In this document: in pieces, positions 1 through 8,904 of the stretch
Layout of the letters: each line of letters opens with the position of its first letter
Numbering within the stretch: the stretch's first letter is position 1
Source: Williamsia sp.
GTDB lineage: Bacteria > Actinomycetota > Actinomycetes > Mycobacteriales > Mycobacteriaceae
DNA length: 42,098 nucleotides
Assembly: GCF_016462415.1 (NCBI RefSeq)
Contig: NZ_JAEMTF010000024.1
Coordinates: 9,283-51,380, forward strand
Direction of reading: 5' to 3'
The notes under the pieces: model-generated
Databases searched by the model: none
What the model saw: only the letters and a program-made list of their open reading frames with translations
What the model was told of the DNA's origin: nothing
Made by a program: the position numbers and the translations under genes

Positions 1-321
1 GTCGACGTCACCGATGCGCCCGGCCCGCCGGTGGGTTCGCGCGCCGCCGAGGTGGACCTGGTCTCCGGCTCGGGGTTGTCCGCGGTGTATCGCCTCCGGT
101 GGCGACAGCCGCTGCCGGATCCGCGCACCCTCGCACTGGGACGTTCCGGGGACGATCTGCTGGTGACCCTCAGCGGCTTCCGGCACCGTGTCCCGTTGCC
201 CTCGGTGCTGCGCCGGTGCTCGGTGCGGGACGCGCGATGGGAGGATGGGATGCTGAACATCCGATTCCAGCCCGATCCGCGGGTCTGGCCCCGCCACGAG
301 CCCGAGGTCGGCGGGGAGTAG
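1..321 (+). CDS. ArsA-family ATPase, C-terminal fragment (5' end outside window)
   Basis: The frame is open from base 1 to a TAG at 319-321, giving the last 106 residues of a protein whose start lies upstream of the window. The visible part resembles the HSP20-like beta-sandwich found at the C-terminus of actinobacterial ArsA/GET3-like ATPases: alternating strands with YRLRWRQPLPDP, then a dLLVTLSGFRHRVPLP strand pair, then a GMLNIRF strand. The P-loop and ATPase core are not in view, so the assignment rests on this domain and on synteny: in M. tuberculosis the ArsA-like gene Rv2184c precedes homologs of the next genes. A role in energy-dependent handling of a substrate or membrane protein is family-level inference only. 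Confidence 0.7.
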   Translation, partial: VDVTDAPGPPVGSRAAEVDLVSGSGLSAVYRLRWRQPLPDPRTLALGRSGDDLLVTLSGFRHRVPLPSVLRRCSVRDARWEDGMLNIRFQPDPRVWPRHEPEVGGE

Positions 322-400
322 GGCGCCGTCGAGCGCCGGAGTCGAGACGCCTGTGAGCAGGCACGACGAGATGACGACAGCGATCGGGAGGGGAGTGATG

Positions 401-763
401 ATGTCCGACAGTGCCGGGGGCACCACCTCCGACCCGGATCCGGTGCGCACGCTCGTCCTCGGACTCCTCGAGCGGGTCGAACAGTTCGCCACCACCGTGA
501 TCAGCGACCGCGATCCGCGTGAGGGTGGCTCCGGTGACCTCGGACCCGCCATCCGCGCGACCGTCGACACGGTGATCACCGAGATCGGTGAGTTCGTCAA
601 CAACCTGATCGCGGCGATCATCGCGGTGCTCGAGGCCATCTCGGCTGCGCTCGACGAGGCGATGGGTGCGCGCGCTCGTACGGCCCCGGGGCATCCGACC
701 CGCCCGGCCACCGGATTCCAACCCATCGCGGTCGAGGTGGAGATGGGCGAGCCGCAGTTGTGA
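401..763 (+). CDS. Small conserved hypothetical protein (Rv2183c-like position)
   Basis: This encodes about 120 residues with no recognised catalytic motif. An N-terminal acidic stretch is followed by a segment rich in I, V and A (FVNNLIAAIIAVLEAISAAL, about residues 65-85) that could be an amphipathic or membrane-associated helix, and then a basic, proline-containing tail. I chose the ATG at 401 (or 398) because a strong purine-rich ribosome site (GGGAGGGGAG, 386-395) precedes it; a GTG at 353 is possible but lacks such a site. Its TGA overlaps the GTG of the next gene (GTGA), so the two are probably translationally coupled. Position between the ArsA-like ATPase and the acyltransferase matches Rv2183c. 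Function unknown. Confidence 0.7.
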   Translation: MSDSAGGTTSDPDPVRTLVLGLLERVEQFATTVISDRDPREGGSGDLGPAIRATVDTVITEIGEFVNNLIAAIIAVLEAISAALDEAMGARARTAPGHPTRPATGFQPIAVEVEMGEPQL

Positions 764-1740
764 ACAACTCCCACACGATCGGGATCGACATCGGCGGCAC
801 GAGCATCCGTGCCGCGGTGGTCGACGCCCGCGGCGAGATCCTCGACAAGGTGCGGGCGCAGACCCCGCCCACCGCGCAGGCACTGGAGAAGTGCCTGGAC
901 CGACTGGTCGCCGAACTCCGTTCGCGATGGTCGGTCGAGGCGGTCGGCCTTGCGGTGGCGGGATTCCTGACGCCGGACCGGTCGGTGATCCGGTTCTCCC
1001 CGCACCTGCCCTGGCGTGAGGTCGCGGCGGGCGCGGAGATGAGTGCGCGGATCGGGCTGCCGGTCTCGCTCGAACACGACGCCAACGCGGCCGCGGTGGC
1101 CGAGCGCCGTTTCGGGGCGGCGGGCGGCGGCCACAACACCCTCGTGTTGGCCATCGGTACCGGCATCGGGGCCGGACTCCTGCTCGAGGGGAAGTTGTAC
1201 CGCGGTAGCCACGGCGTGGCGCCGGAACTGGGTCACCTGTGCGTCGTCCCCGGTGGACGCGTGTGCTCGTGCGGCAAGTTCGGCTGTTGGGAGCGGTATT
1301 GCAGCGGCACCGCTCTCGTGGACAGCGTGGTCGAACTGGTCGCCGACGGCACCTACCGGTCGAGCCAGCTGGCGCGTGAGACCGCCGAGGACCCCGGTTC
1401 GCTGACCGGGCGGCGCGTCGCCGCGGCGGCAGGCGACGGTGACCCGGTCGGAGTGGCCGCGGTCGCCGAGTTCGCGCGGTGGCTCGGTCAGGGGCTGGCC
1501 ATGATCGGTGACATCTTCGATCCCGACCTGATCGTGTTGGCCGGCGGCGTCGGCGCGTCGAGCGGTCTGTTCCTCGACGAGGCGCGCGATCACTACGGCG
1601 CGATGCTCACCGGATCCGGACACCGGCGGCTCGCGCGGATCCGTGGAACGCAGCTCGGCGAGGCGGCCGGCATGATCGGCGCGGCCGACATTGCGCGCAG
1701 TGATCTGCGCAGGGTGCCCGCGCCGACCGCCGGTGGGTAG
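760..1740 (+). CDS. ROK-family glucokinase
   Basis: A 326-residue sugar kinase of the ROK family. Seen in the sequence: the N-terminal phosphate-binding loop IGIDIGGTSIRAA, the catalytic-region motif LEHDANAAA (Asp as general base), a second glycine-rich ATP loop (AIGTGIGAG), and the ROK zinc cluster EGH-type segment GHLCVVPGGRVCSCGKFGC with His and three Cys. The zinc motif separates it from the mycobacterial polyphosphate glucokinase PpgK, which lacks it, so ATP-dependent phosphorylation of glucose or a related hexose is the likely reaction. The GTG start overlaps the upstream stop by 4 nt. In M. tuberculosis the flanking genes are adjacent without this kinase, so here it sits between Rv2183c- and Rv2182c-like genes. 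Exact sugar is unproven. Confidence 0.85.
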   Translation: MNNSHTIGIDIGGTSIRAAVVDARGEILDKVRAQTPPTAQALEKCLDRLVAELRSRWSVEAVGLAVAGFLTPDRSVIRFSPHLPWREVAAGAEMSARIGLPVSLEHDANAAAVAERRFGAAGGGHNTLVLAIGTGIGAGLLLEGKLYRGSHGVAPELGHLCVVPGGRVCSCGKFGCWERYCSGTALVDSVVELVADGTYRSSQLARETAEDPGSLTGRRVAAAAGDGDPVGVAAVAEFARWLGQGLAMIGDIFDPDLIVLAGGVGASSGLFLDEARDHYGAMLTGSGHRRLARIRGTQLGEAAGMIGAADIARSDLRRVPAPTAGG

Positions 1741-1791
1741 AGTCACACGAGAAATGCGTTGGCACATCGGGTCGATCGGAGTTGCTGGGCT

Positions 1792-2523
1792 ATGTGGTAC
1801 TGGCTGTTCAAGTACGTTCTGTTGGGCCCGATCCTGAACCTGGTCGGTCGGCCCCGCGTCGAGGGCCTGGAGAACCTCCCCGAGAACGGCCCGGCCATCC
1901 TGGCCAGCAACCACCTCGCCGTCGTCGACAGCTTCTATCTGCCGATGGCGAGTCCGCGTCGTATCTACTTCCTCGCCAAGAGCGAGTACTTCACCGGAAC
2001 CGGTCTCAAGGGTCGGTTCCAGAAGTGGTTCTTCACCGCCGTGGGACAGATCCCGATCGACCGATCTGGTGCGGATGCGGCCGAGAACGCCCTGATATCC
2101 GCCCGTCGCAAGCTCGAGTCGGGCGAGCTGATGGGGATGTACCCGGAGGGCACGCGCTCGCCCGACGGTCGGTTGTTCAAGGGCAAGACGGGCCTGGCCC
2201 GGATCGCGATGGAGACCGGCGTGCCGGTCATCCCGGTGGCGATGATCAACACCGACAAGCTCAACCCGCCGGGGACCACGTTCCCGCGCCCCACGAAGAT
2301 CACCGTCCGGATCGGCAAGCCGCTGGACTTCTCCCGCTACGAGGGCATGAACGGAAACCGTTTCATCGAGCGAGCGGTGACCGACGAGATCATGTACGAG
2401 CTCATGCGCCTGAGCGGCCAGAAGTACGTCGACCTCTACGCCGCCAGCCTCAAGAAGGCTGCAGAGGGGACCGCGGAGCCGGTCGTCGAACCCGGGTCGA
2501 CCCGGGCCGAGCCCGCCGCCTGA
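1792..2523 (+). CDS. 1-acyl-sn-glycerol-3-phosphate acyltransferase (PlsC family)
   Basis: This encodes 243 residues and transfers an acyl chain onto lysophosphatidic acid or a related lipid at the inner membrane. The PlsC/LPLAT motifs are visible in order: NHLAVVD (the HX4D catalytic motif), then GTGLKG and the IPIDR block, the YPEGTRSPDG phosphate-binding motif, and the VPVIPVAM block. An N-terminal hydrophobic stretch (MWYWLFKYVLLGPIL) suits membrane attachment. I start at ATG 1792 because homologs such as Rv2182c begin MWYxLFKY; an upstream in-frame start at 1759 adds an unsupported extension. Its 3' end overlaps the convergent mannosyltransferase gene by 74 bp, so the two mRNAs would be antisense at their tails. 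Confidence 0.9.
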   Translation: MWYWLFKYVLLGPILNLVGRPRVEGLENLPENGPAILASNHLAVVDSFYLPMASPRRIYFLAKSEYFTGTGLKGRFQKWFFTAVGQIPIDRSGADAAENALISARRKLESGELMGMYPEGTRSPDGRLFKGKTGLARIAMETGVPVIPVAMINTDKLNPPGTTFPRPTKITVRIGKPLDFSRYEGMNGNRFIERAVTDEIMYELMRLSGQKYVDLYAASLKKAAEGTAEPVVEPGSTRAEPAA

Positions 2524-3766
2524 CGGTGTCGCGACCCACCACGGTGATGGTGACGAGGACCGCCAGGCCCCACAGGCAGTAGGCGTTCCCCGCCACGGCG
2601 TCGAGCGCGTCCCAGACCGCCGGGCGTCGGGGCAGGAACTGGAACGGTCCGACCGCGAACGCCAACACGCCGGTCACCGCGAGGGTGCCGTAGCACCGGC
2701 GCACCGTCCGGTCGGGGGAGCGCACCGCCACGACCGCCAGCGCCAGCACGGCCGGTAGTGACCACACCCAGTGATGGGCCCACGAGGTGGGCGAGACCAG
2801 GAGCGCCCACACCGCCGTCACCGTCACCGGGAGGACGTCGCCGCCGAGCGGCGCGCAGCGTCGGATCGCGACGACCGCGAGCACCGTCAGCGCCACGACG
2901 GCCGCCGCCCACAGCAAGTGCTCGGTGTGCCCCGACCCGCCGAAGAGTCGGACGAGGAAGCCGTTGACGCTCTGGTTGTTCCCGCCGGACAGATCGCCGA
3001 TCCGATCGGTGTGGAACACGGTGTGCGTCCAGTAGCGGACCGAGTCGGCCGGGGCCCACACCGTCGCGACGGCGGCGAGCCCGACGAACGCGCCGACCGC
3101 CCGCAGGGCCGCGCGCCACTCGCCACGGACCAGCAGGATCAGCACGAACGCCATCGGGGTCAACTTGATCGCCGCTGCGACGCCGATGAGCACGCCGCGC
3201 CACGGTGAATCGCGGGGAAGGAGCAACAGGTCGATCGCGACCAACGCCATCAGCACCACGTTGACCTGTCCATAGCCCAGGGTCATCCAGAACGGGTTGA
3301 GCCACAGCGCGCCGGTGGCGACCACGAGCGCGATCCAGAGGCGGTTGTCGGGGGTGCCGACGGAGAGTCGGACCAGGACGAGCCGCGCGATGACCACGGT
3401 CAGGACGACTGTCGACAACGTGATGGCGACACCGGCGATCGCCAGCGGGACCGTGCTGAACGGGAGGAACATCAACGCCGCGAACGGCGGATAGGTGAAC
3501 GGCAGCCAGATGCCGTCGGTGGTGAACGGCATCGACCCCGACGCGTAGAGCGAACCGCCGTTGCGCCACACCTGCGCGCCCATGCGGTAGACGTCGATGT
3601 CGATCCGGTCGAATGCCGGGAACGTCCGGGTGAACGGCAGACCGATCGTGTGGCCGATCGCGGTCAGCGTGAACGCGACGAGGATGAGGCCCATCAGACG
3701 TCGCGAGGGACGCCACGCGGCCAACCCCGCGTCGGCCCTCTCGACGCGGTCGGTGAGGGCGGTCAT
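2450..3766 (-). CDS. Polyprenyl-phosphate-mannose alpha-mannosyltransferase, GT87 family (Rv2181-like)
   Basis: A polytopic protein of about 438 residues with roughly ten hydrophobic segments. Features of the GT87/GT-C fold are visible: an acidic loop after the first membrane helix (FDRIDIDVYRMGAQVW), the LPFTYPPFAAL segment, LGYGQVNVVL, and SPTSWAHHWVWSLP near the C-terminal third. In mycobacteria the orthologue Rv2181 (MptC) adds alpha-1,2-mannose branches to lipomannan and lipoarabinomannan from decaprenyl-phosphomannose on the periplasmic face. I prefer ATG 3766 because AGGTGGA lies 5 nt upstream on this strand; ATG 3784 would add six residues. It diverges from the exoribonuclease gene with only 29 bp between starts, and its end overlaps the acyltransferase gene. 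Confidence 0.88.
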   Translation of the reverse strand: MTALTDRVERADAGLAAWRPSRRLMGLILVAFTLTAIGHTIGLPFTRTFPAFDRIDIDVYRMGAQVWRNGGSLYASGSMPFTTDGIWLPFTYPPFAALMFLPFSTVPLAIAGVAITLSTVVLTVVIARLVLVRLSVGTPDNRLWIALVVATGALWLNPFWMTLGYGQVNVVLMALVAIDLLLLPRDSPWRGVLIGVAAAIKLTPMAFVLILLVRGEWRAALRAVGAFVGLAAVATVWAPADSVRYWTHTVFHTDRIGDLSGGNNQSVNGFLVRLFGGSGHTEHLLWAAAVVALTVLAVVAIRRCAPLGGDVLPVTVTAVWALLVSPTSWAHHWVWSLPAVLALAVVAVRSPDRTVRRCYGTLAVTGVLAFAVGPFQFLPRRPAVWDALDAVAGNAYCLWGLAVLVTITVVGRDTVRRRARPGSTRVRRPAPRSPLQPS

Positions 3767-3783
3767 CGATCCACCTGAACGCA

Positions 3784-3789
3784 TAGGGT
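3784..3789 (+). promoter_or_regulatory. -10 element of a probable leaderless promoter for the exoribonuclease gene
   Basis: TAGGGT ends six bases before the GTG at 3796, which fits a transcript starting at or next to the first codon. No Shine-Dalgarno sequence precedes the GTG and no convincing -35 is seen. Confidence 0.5.
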
Positions 3790-3795
3790 CTGAGT

Positions 3796-4278
3796 GTGCG
3801 CTACTTCTACGATTCCGAGTTCATCGAGGACGGTCAGACCATCGAACTGGTGTCGATAGGGGTGGTCGCCGAGGACGGTCGGGAGTTCTACGCGGTGTCC
3901 TCGGAGTTCGACCCCGCACGTGCTGGGGGCTGGGTGAGATCTCATGTCCTGCCACAATTGCCGTCGCCGTCGTCGAAAGCCTGGCGGTCCAGGCGACAGA
4001 TACGTGACGATCTGCTGAACTTTCTCACCGCCGGTGATGGCGAGATCGAGTTGTGGGCGTGGATCGGCGCGTACGACCATGTGGTGCTCTGCCAGCTGTG
4101 GGGCTCGATGACGGCGCTACCGCGTCCCATCCCGCGGTTCACCCGTGAACTCAAGCAGCACTGGGAGGCCCTCGGTCGCCCGGAACTGCCCGCGCCGCCC
4201 GCCGACGCCCACGACGCGCTGGTCGACGCCCGGCACAACCTGGTGCGATGGCAGTCGATGACGGCCGCCACGAGGTGA
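3796..4278 (+). CDS. 3'-5' exoribonuclease, DEDDh fold (Rv2179c-like)
   Basis: A 160-residue RNase H-fold exonuclease. The first catalytic pair appears at the very N-terminus (RYFYDSEFIEDG, with Asp6 and Glu8). Further acidic residues lie in the WAWIGAYDH segment and in the DAHDALVDAR block near the C-terminus, matching the DEDDh arrangement known for M. tuberculosis Rv2179c, which degrades 3' overhangs of duplex RNA with divalent metal. Length and order match that protein closely. The start is the GTG at 3796, the first in-frame codon after a TAGGGT -10 box, so translation is probably leaderless. It lies between the divergent mannosyltransferase and aroG, as in mycobacteria. Confidence 0.92.
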   Translation: MRYFYDSEFIEDGQTIELVSIGVVAEDGREFYAVSSEFDPARAGGWVRSHVLPQLPSPSSKAWRSRRQIRDDLLNFLTAGDGEIELWAWIGAYDHVVLCQLWGSMTALPRPIPRFTRELKQHWEALGRPELPAPPADAHDALVDARHNLVRWQSMTAATR

Positions 4279-4293
4279 GGCGCCGCCCGCGAA

Positions 4294-5730
<1,437 letters not shown>

Positions 5731-5757
5731 GTGACGGTCGTCGTCCACAACCGTCAC
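5731..5757. terminator. Hairpin after aroG
   Basis: GTGACGGT (5731-5738) pairs perfectly with ACCGTCAC (5750-5757) across an 11-nt loop, starting directly at the aroG stop. There is no T-tract. It lies between convergent genes, so it may act on either strand. Confidence 0.5.
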
Positions 5758-5768
5758 GTCTGGCGATC

Positions 5769-5791
5769 CATCCGGACCTGTCGCCCGGATG
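5769..5791. terminator. Second hairpin between convergent aroG and pknL
   Basis: CATCCGG (5769-5775) pairs with CCGGATG (5785-5791) over a 9-nt loop. Together with the preceding hairpin it could form a bidirectional terminator. No U-tract is present, as is common in actinobacteria. Confidence 0.4.
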
Positions 5792-5835
5792 AGGGCTGAC
5801 CGGTGTTCTCTGTGGACGAGACCTGCGGTGGTGGG

Positions 5836-7092
5836 TCAGGCGATGGACGAGCCCAGCCACCAACCGCCTGCGGCCAGGGCGATCCCGAGGATGAACACGA
5901 GCAGGGTGAACACCTGGGCCCGGCGCCGGGAGCGGCTGCGGATCTCGTCGAAATCCCGTGACATGGCGAGCAGCGCCGGCCGCGGCCGCGCCTCGTCTGG
6001 GAAGTCGTCGCCCGCGAAATCGTCCTCTGGGAAGTCGTCGTCCCGGACGTCGTCGCGGTGCTCGAACCGCGTCGCGGTTCGCGGTGGTCCCACCGGGTCC
6101 GGATCGGCGTCCATCATGCGGGTGGCGTTGCGCGGGGTCGGGGGCAGGGGAGCAGGCGGTGGTGCGACCGGCGCGCGGCCGTTGCGGTAGGCGATGACCG
6201 TCTCGCGCTCGGCCGACCGCGTCGGCGCAGGAACGGTGAACGGGGGCAGACCGAGGTCGGCGACGATGTCGACGAGCGCGTCGAGCATGTCGTCACCGTC
6301 GGCGTAGCGCGCGTCGGGACGGCGAGCGGTCGCGGTGAGGACCAACTCGTCGAACTCACGGGGAACGCCCGGGATGAGGCGGCTCGGGGGCGGCACGTCG
6401 CGGTGGAGTCGGACGTAGGCGAGACCGAGCGCGGTGTCGCCGGTGAACGGGGTTGTTCCGGTGAGCATCTCGAAGATCAGGATGCCCATCGAGTAGATGT
6501 CGCTGCGGGCGTCGGCGTCGGCCGACTCGACCTGTTCGGGCGACAGGTAGGCGGCCGTGCCGAGGATGACGCTGTTCGAGGTGATCCCTGCGGCCGCGAT
6601 CGCACGGACCAGACCGAAGTCGACGACCTTGACCTCACCGTTCTCCGAGATCAGTACGTTCTCCGGCTTCACGTCCCGGTGGACGAGGCCGTGGGCGTGG
6701 GCGGCACCGAGTCCGCCGAGAACCGGGATGGCCACCGCTGCGGCGGCATGCGGCGGCATCGGACCGCGCTCGCGCAGCAACTCGCGCAGCGTCCCGCCCT
6801 CGACGAGTTCCATCACGAGGAAGGCGTAGTCGCCGTCGACGCCCTGGTCGTAGACGGGAACCAGGCCGGGGTCCTTGAGCCGTGCCACCGACCGCGCCTC
6901 GAACTCGAAGCGGGACAGGAACTCCTGGTCGGCGCTGTACCGCGGGTCCATCACCTTGACCGCGACGGGACGGTCGAGGCGCAGGTCCATGCCGAGGTAC
7001 ACGCTCGACATGCCGCCACGGGCGATGAGCGCGTCGATGCGGTAGCGCCGCTCCAGGCGCGCACCGAGCAACACATCGCGGACGGCATTCAT
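5836..7092 (-). CDS. pknL: Transmembrane serine/threonine protein kinase PknL
   Basis: A 418-residue Hanks-type kinase. The glycine-rich loop (ARGGMSSVYLG) is at 24-34, the ATP-binding Lys is K46 in VAVKVMD, the catalytic loop HRDVKPEN has Asp140, and the DFG motif is at 158-160. The activation segment (GITSNSVILGTAAYLSPE) contains the threonines expected to be autophosphorylated. After the kinase domain comes a Pro/Asp-rich juxtamembrane linker and one membrane helix near the C-terminus (about 395-414) with almost no extracellular tail, so there are no PASTA repeats. This architecture and its divergent pairing with an Rv2175c-type gene match M. tuberculosis PknL, whose known substrate is Rv2175c. 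The start is ATG 7092. Confidence 0.94.
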   Translation of the reverse strand: MNAVRDVLLGARLERRYRIDALIARGGMSSVYLGMDLRLDRPVAVKVMDPRYSADQEFLSRFEFEARSVARLKDPGLVPVYDQGVDGDYAFLVMELVEGGTLRELLRERGPMPPHAAAAVAIPVLGGLGAAHAHGLVHRDVKPENVLISENGEVKVVDFGLVRAIAAAGITSNSVILGTAAYLSPEQVESADADARSDIYSMGILIFEMLTGTTPFTGDTALGLAYVRLHRDVPPPSRLIPGVPREFDELVLTATARRPDARYADGDDMLDALVDIVADLGLPPFTVPAPTRSAERETVIAYRNGRAPVAPPPAPLPPTPRNATRMMDADPDPVGPPRTATRFEHRDDVRDDDFPEDDFAGDDFPDEARPRPALLAMSRDFDEIRSRSRRRAQVFTLLVFILGIALAAGGWWLGSSIA

Positions 7093-7146
7093 GGTTGTCA
7101 GGGTAGCGAGTGCGGCCTGCCACCTCCGACAACCGGATCCGACCCG

Positions 7147-7174
7147 TTGCGTAACACACCGTGCTCGGTAGTGT
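7147..7174 (+). promoter_or_regulatory. Probable leaderless promoter of the Rv2175c-like gene
   Basis: TTGCGT (7147-7152) and TAGTGT (7169-7174) are separated by 16 bp. The -10 ends seven bases before the GTG at 7182 and no ribosome site is visible. Confidence 0.5.
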
Positions 7175-7181
7175 CATCGCT

Positions 7182-7547
7182 GTGGTTTCCCTGCCGATGT
7201 CCGATGACTTCCTGCCCGCCGACGAACCCGTTCTCGATGTGTCGGAGGTGTCGAAGCGTCTCCACCTGTCCGCCGGGCGGATCCGCACGATGATCGCCGA
7301 GCACCAGTTGCTCGCCGTCAACCGGTCCGGTGTGCCGATGGTGCCCGCGACCTTCCTCGACGGATCCGAGGTCACCAAGCACCTCGTCGGACTGATCGCG
7401 GTGCTGATCGACGGCGGGTTCAGCCGCAACGCCGCGATGCGGTGGCTGTTCACCGAACAGGACGACATCGGCGAGTGCCCGGCCCACGCCCTGCACGGTC
7501 ACTCCGCGCGCGAGATGATCCGGCGCGCGCAGGCGCTCGCCTTCTAG
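7182..7547 (+). CDS. DNA-binding protein of the Rv2175c family, likely PknL substrate
   Basis: This encodes about 121 residues with an N-terminal winged-helix/excisionase-like segment (VLDVSEVSKRLHLSAGRIRTMI, then LLAVNRSGVPMVPATFL) and a helical C-terminal part (LIAVLIDGGFSRNAAMRWLF, AREMIRRAQALAF). M. tuberculosis Rv2175c has the same layout and length, binds DNA, and loses binding when PknL phosphorylates its N-terminal threonine. Here the protein lies divergent from pknL, supporting the same pairing. The start is uncertain: GTG 7182 fits a leaderless transcript, and ATG 7197 and GTG 7161 are alternatives. Its TAG overlaps the stop of the convergent membrane-protein gene. Confidence 0.85.
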   Translation: MVSLPMSDDFLPADEPVLDVSEVSKRLHLSAGRIRTMIAEHQLLAVNRSGVPMVPATFLDGSEVTKHLVGLIAVLIDGGFSRNAAMRWLFTEQDDIGECPAHALHGHSAREMIRRAQALAF

Positions 7548-7978
7548 GCCGGGGCCGCGGCCATCGTCCGGGACGAGGCGGCTCGGCGGACGAACTGCTG
7601 CACGAGCGCGATGATCAGGGCGACCACGCCGAGGGGAATCGCGACCAGCAGCTCCCCCCACAGTCCTGACCAGTGGGTGACGCCGACGGCGGACACCACG
7701 AACGGGACCACCACCACCGACCATGACACCCACGGCCGCATCAGCACCGCCGCGAACACCGTCGGTGCCACGACGGCCAGAGTGATCGACAGCAACGGCC
7801 ACACCCCGACCAGCGAGATCAACGAGTCGTCGCACCGGACCGTCGACGGTGGGTCGTCGTAGACACCGGTTTTCCGGCACGACAGCGAGACCGACGACAC
7901 CGTGGAGTCGACGGCCGACCAGGCGAGGTATGCGGCGAGCAGTGTGAGGCCCCACCATGCTGCCCGGATGACGGTCAT
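7544..7978 (-). CDS. Small polytopic membrane protein at the end of the carotenoid operon
   Basis: A 144-residue protein I do not recognise. It has a membrane helix near 5-22, a loop of about 30 residues carrying two cysteines (C34 and C49, which could form a disulfide if the loop is outside), then three more hydrophobic segments at about 55-78, 83-100 and 108-128, and a short basic C-terminus. Its ATG overlaps the stop of crtB by 4 nt, so it is probably co-translated with the carotenoid genes. I looked for heterodimeric lycopene cyclase features (CrtYc/CrtYd) because that step is missing nearby, but saw none. A role in carotenoid or envelope metabolism is only suggested by position. Confidence 0.7.
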   Translation of the reverse strand: MTVIRAAWWGLTLLAAYLAWSAVDSTVSSVSLSCRKTGVYDDPPSTVRCDDSLISLVGVWPLLSITLAVVAPTVFAAVLMRPWVSWSVVVVPFVVSAVGVTHWSGLWGELLVAIPLGVVALIIALVQQFVRRAASSRTMAAAPA

Positions 7979-8904
7979 CGTCTCCTGATGACCGCTGACA
8001 TCGCGCGCCGGGCGCGACGTCGGCCGCCGACCGACACGCGACGACCCAGGATCTGATGGTCGACCGCCTCGACTTCGTCGAGGATGTCGCGGTAGAGGTC
8101 GAACGCGGCGCGGATGGCCGGTCGGCTGCGGGGCGCGATCAGCGCCACACCCGGCTCGGCGTCGCGGTAGCGTGACCGCGTGACGGCGATGCAATGCGCC
8201 AGCGCCCGAACGAGTTCCGGGGGACTGACACCGGTGCGGCGAGCCTCGCGCAGCATGTCCTCGTCGACCCCGAACGATGCCAGTTCGTCGGTGGGCAGAT
8301 AGATCCGGTCGCGGTCGAGGTCCTCGCCGACATCGCGGATGAAGTTGGTCAGCTGGAACGCCTCGCCCAGCGCGCGGGCCGGCGCGACCGCCGCGACGGG
8401 GTCGGTGGTCCCCAGGATCGGCAACATCTGCAGACCGATGACCGCGGCCGAGCCGTACATGTACTCGTCGAGTTCGTCGAAGGTGCGATATCGGCTGCGG
8501 AACAACGGACTACCGGGCAGATCCATCCGCATCGACGTCATGAACGCGGAGAAGTAGTCCCGCGGGATGTCGAATCCGACGATCGCGTCGGCCACGGCGA
8601 GGATCTGGTCGTCGACGCCGTTGATGCCGTCGGCCGGTATCGACTTTCGCGGCCCGTCGGCGACCTCGAGGGCGCGCAGCAGCTGCCGGTCCATGTCGTC
8701 GACGGTGCCGACCGGATCGGGGTTGCCGGGGACATCGACCACGTCGTCGACCATGCGCGCGAATCCGTAGAGCGCGTGCACGGCGCGCCGGCGCTCCGGA
8801 GGCAACAGTCGGGTCCCGAGATAGTACGTACGGCCGTGTAGCGCGGTGGATTCACGCGCCGCCCGATATCCGCGCTCCAGGGCGGAGCCGACCTCGGGCG
8901 TCAT
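7975..8904 (-). CDS. crtB: Phytoene synthase
   Basis: A 309-residue squalene/phytoene synthase that joins two geranylgeranyl diphosphates into phytoene, the first committed carotenoid step. The first aspartate-rich motif is visible as ARMVDDVVD near residue 45-52, and the second as NFIRDVGEDLDRDRIYLP. The RTYYLGTRLLPPERRRAV segment near the N-terminus is typical of the family. The ATG at 8904 overlaps the TGA of mptA (ATGA), and its own TGA overlaps the ATG of the next gene, so it sits in the middle of a tightly coupled operon with crtI and a GGPP synthase, which supply and use its substrate and product. Confidence 0.95.
   Translation of the reverse strand: MTPEVGSALERGYRAARESTALHGRTYYLGTRLLPPERRRAVHALYGFARMVDDVVDVPGNPDPVGTVDDMDRQLLRALEVADGPRKSIPADGINGVDDQILAVADAIVGFDIPRDYFSAFMTSMRMDLPGSPLFRSRYRTFDELDEYMYGSAAVIGLQMLPILGTTDPVAAVAPARALGEAFQLTNFIRDVGEDLDRDRIYLPTDELASFGVDEDMLREARRTGVSPPELVRALAHCIAVTRSRYRDAEPGVALIAPRSRPAIRAAFDLYRDILDEVEAVDHQILGRRVSVGGRRRARRAMSAVIRRR

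Noticed and set aside
7544-7978. Heterodimeric lycopene cyclase subunit (CrtYc/CrtYd)
   Set aside because: It would fill the missing step, but I see no cyclase motif, and the two-Cys loop and helix pattern differ.
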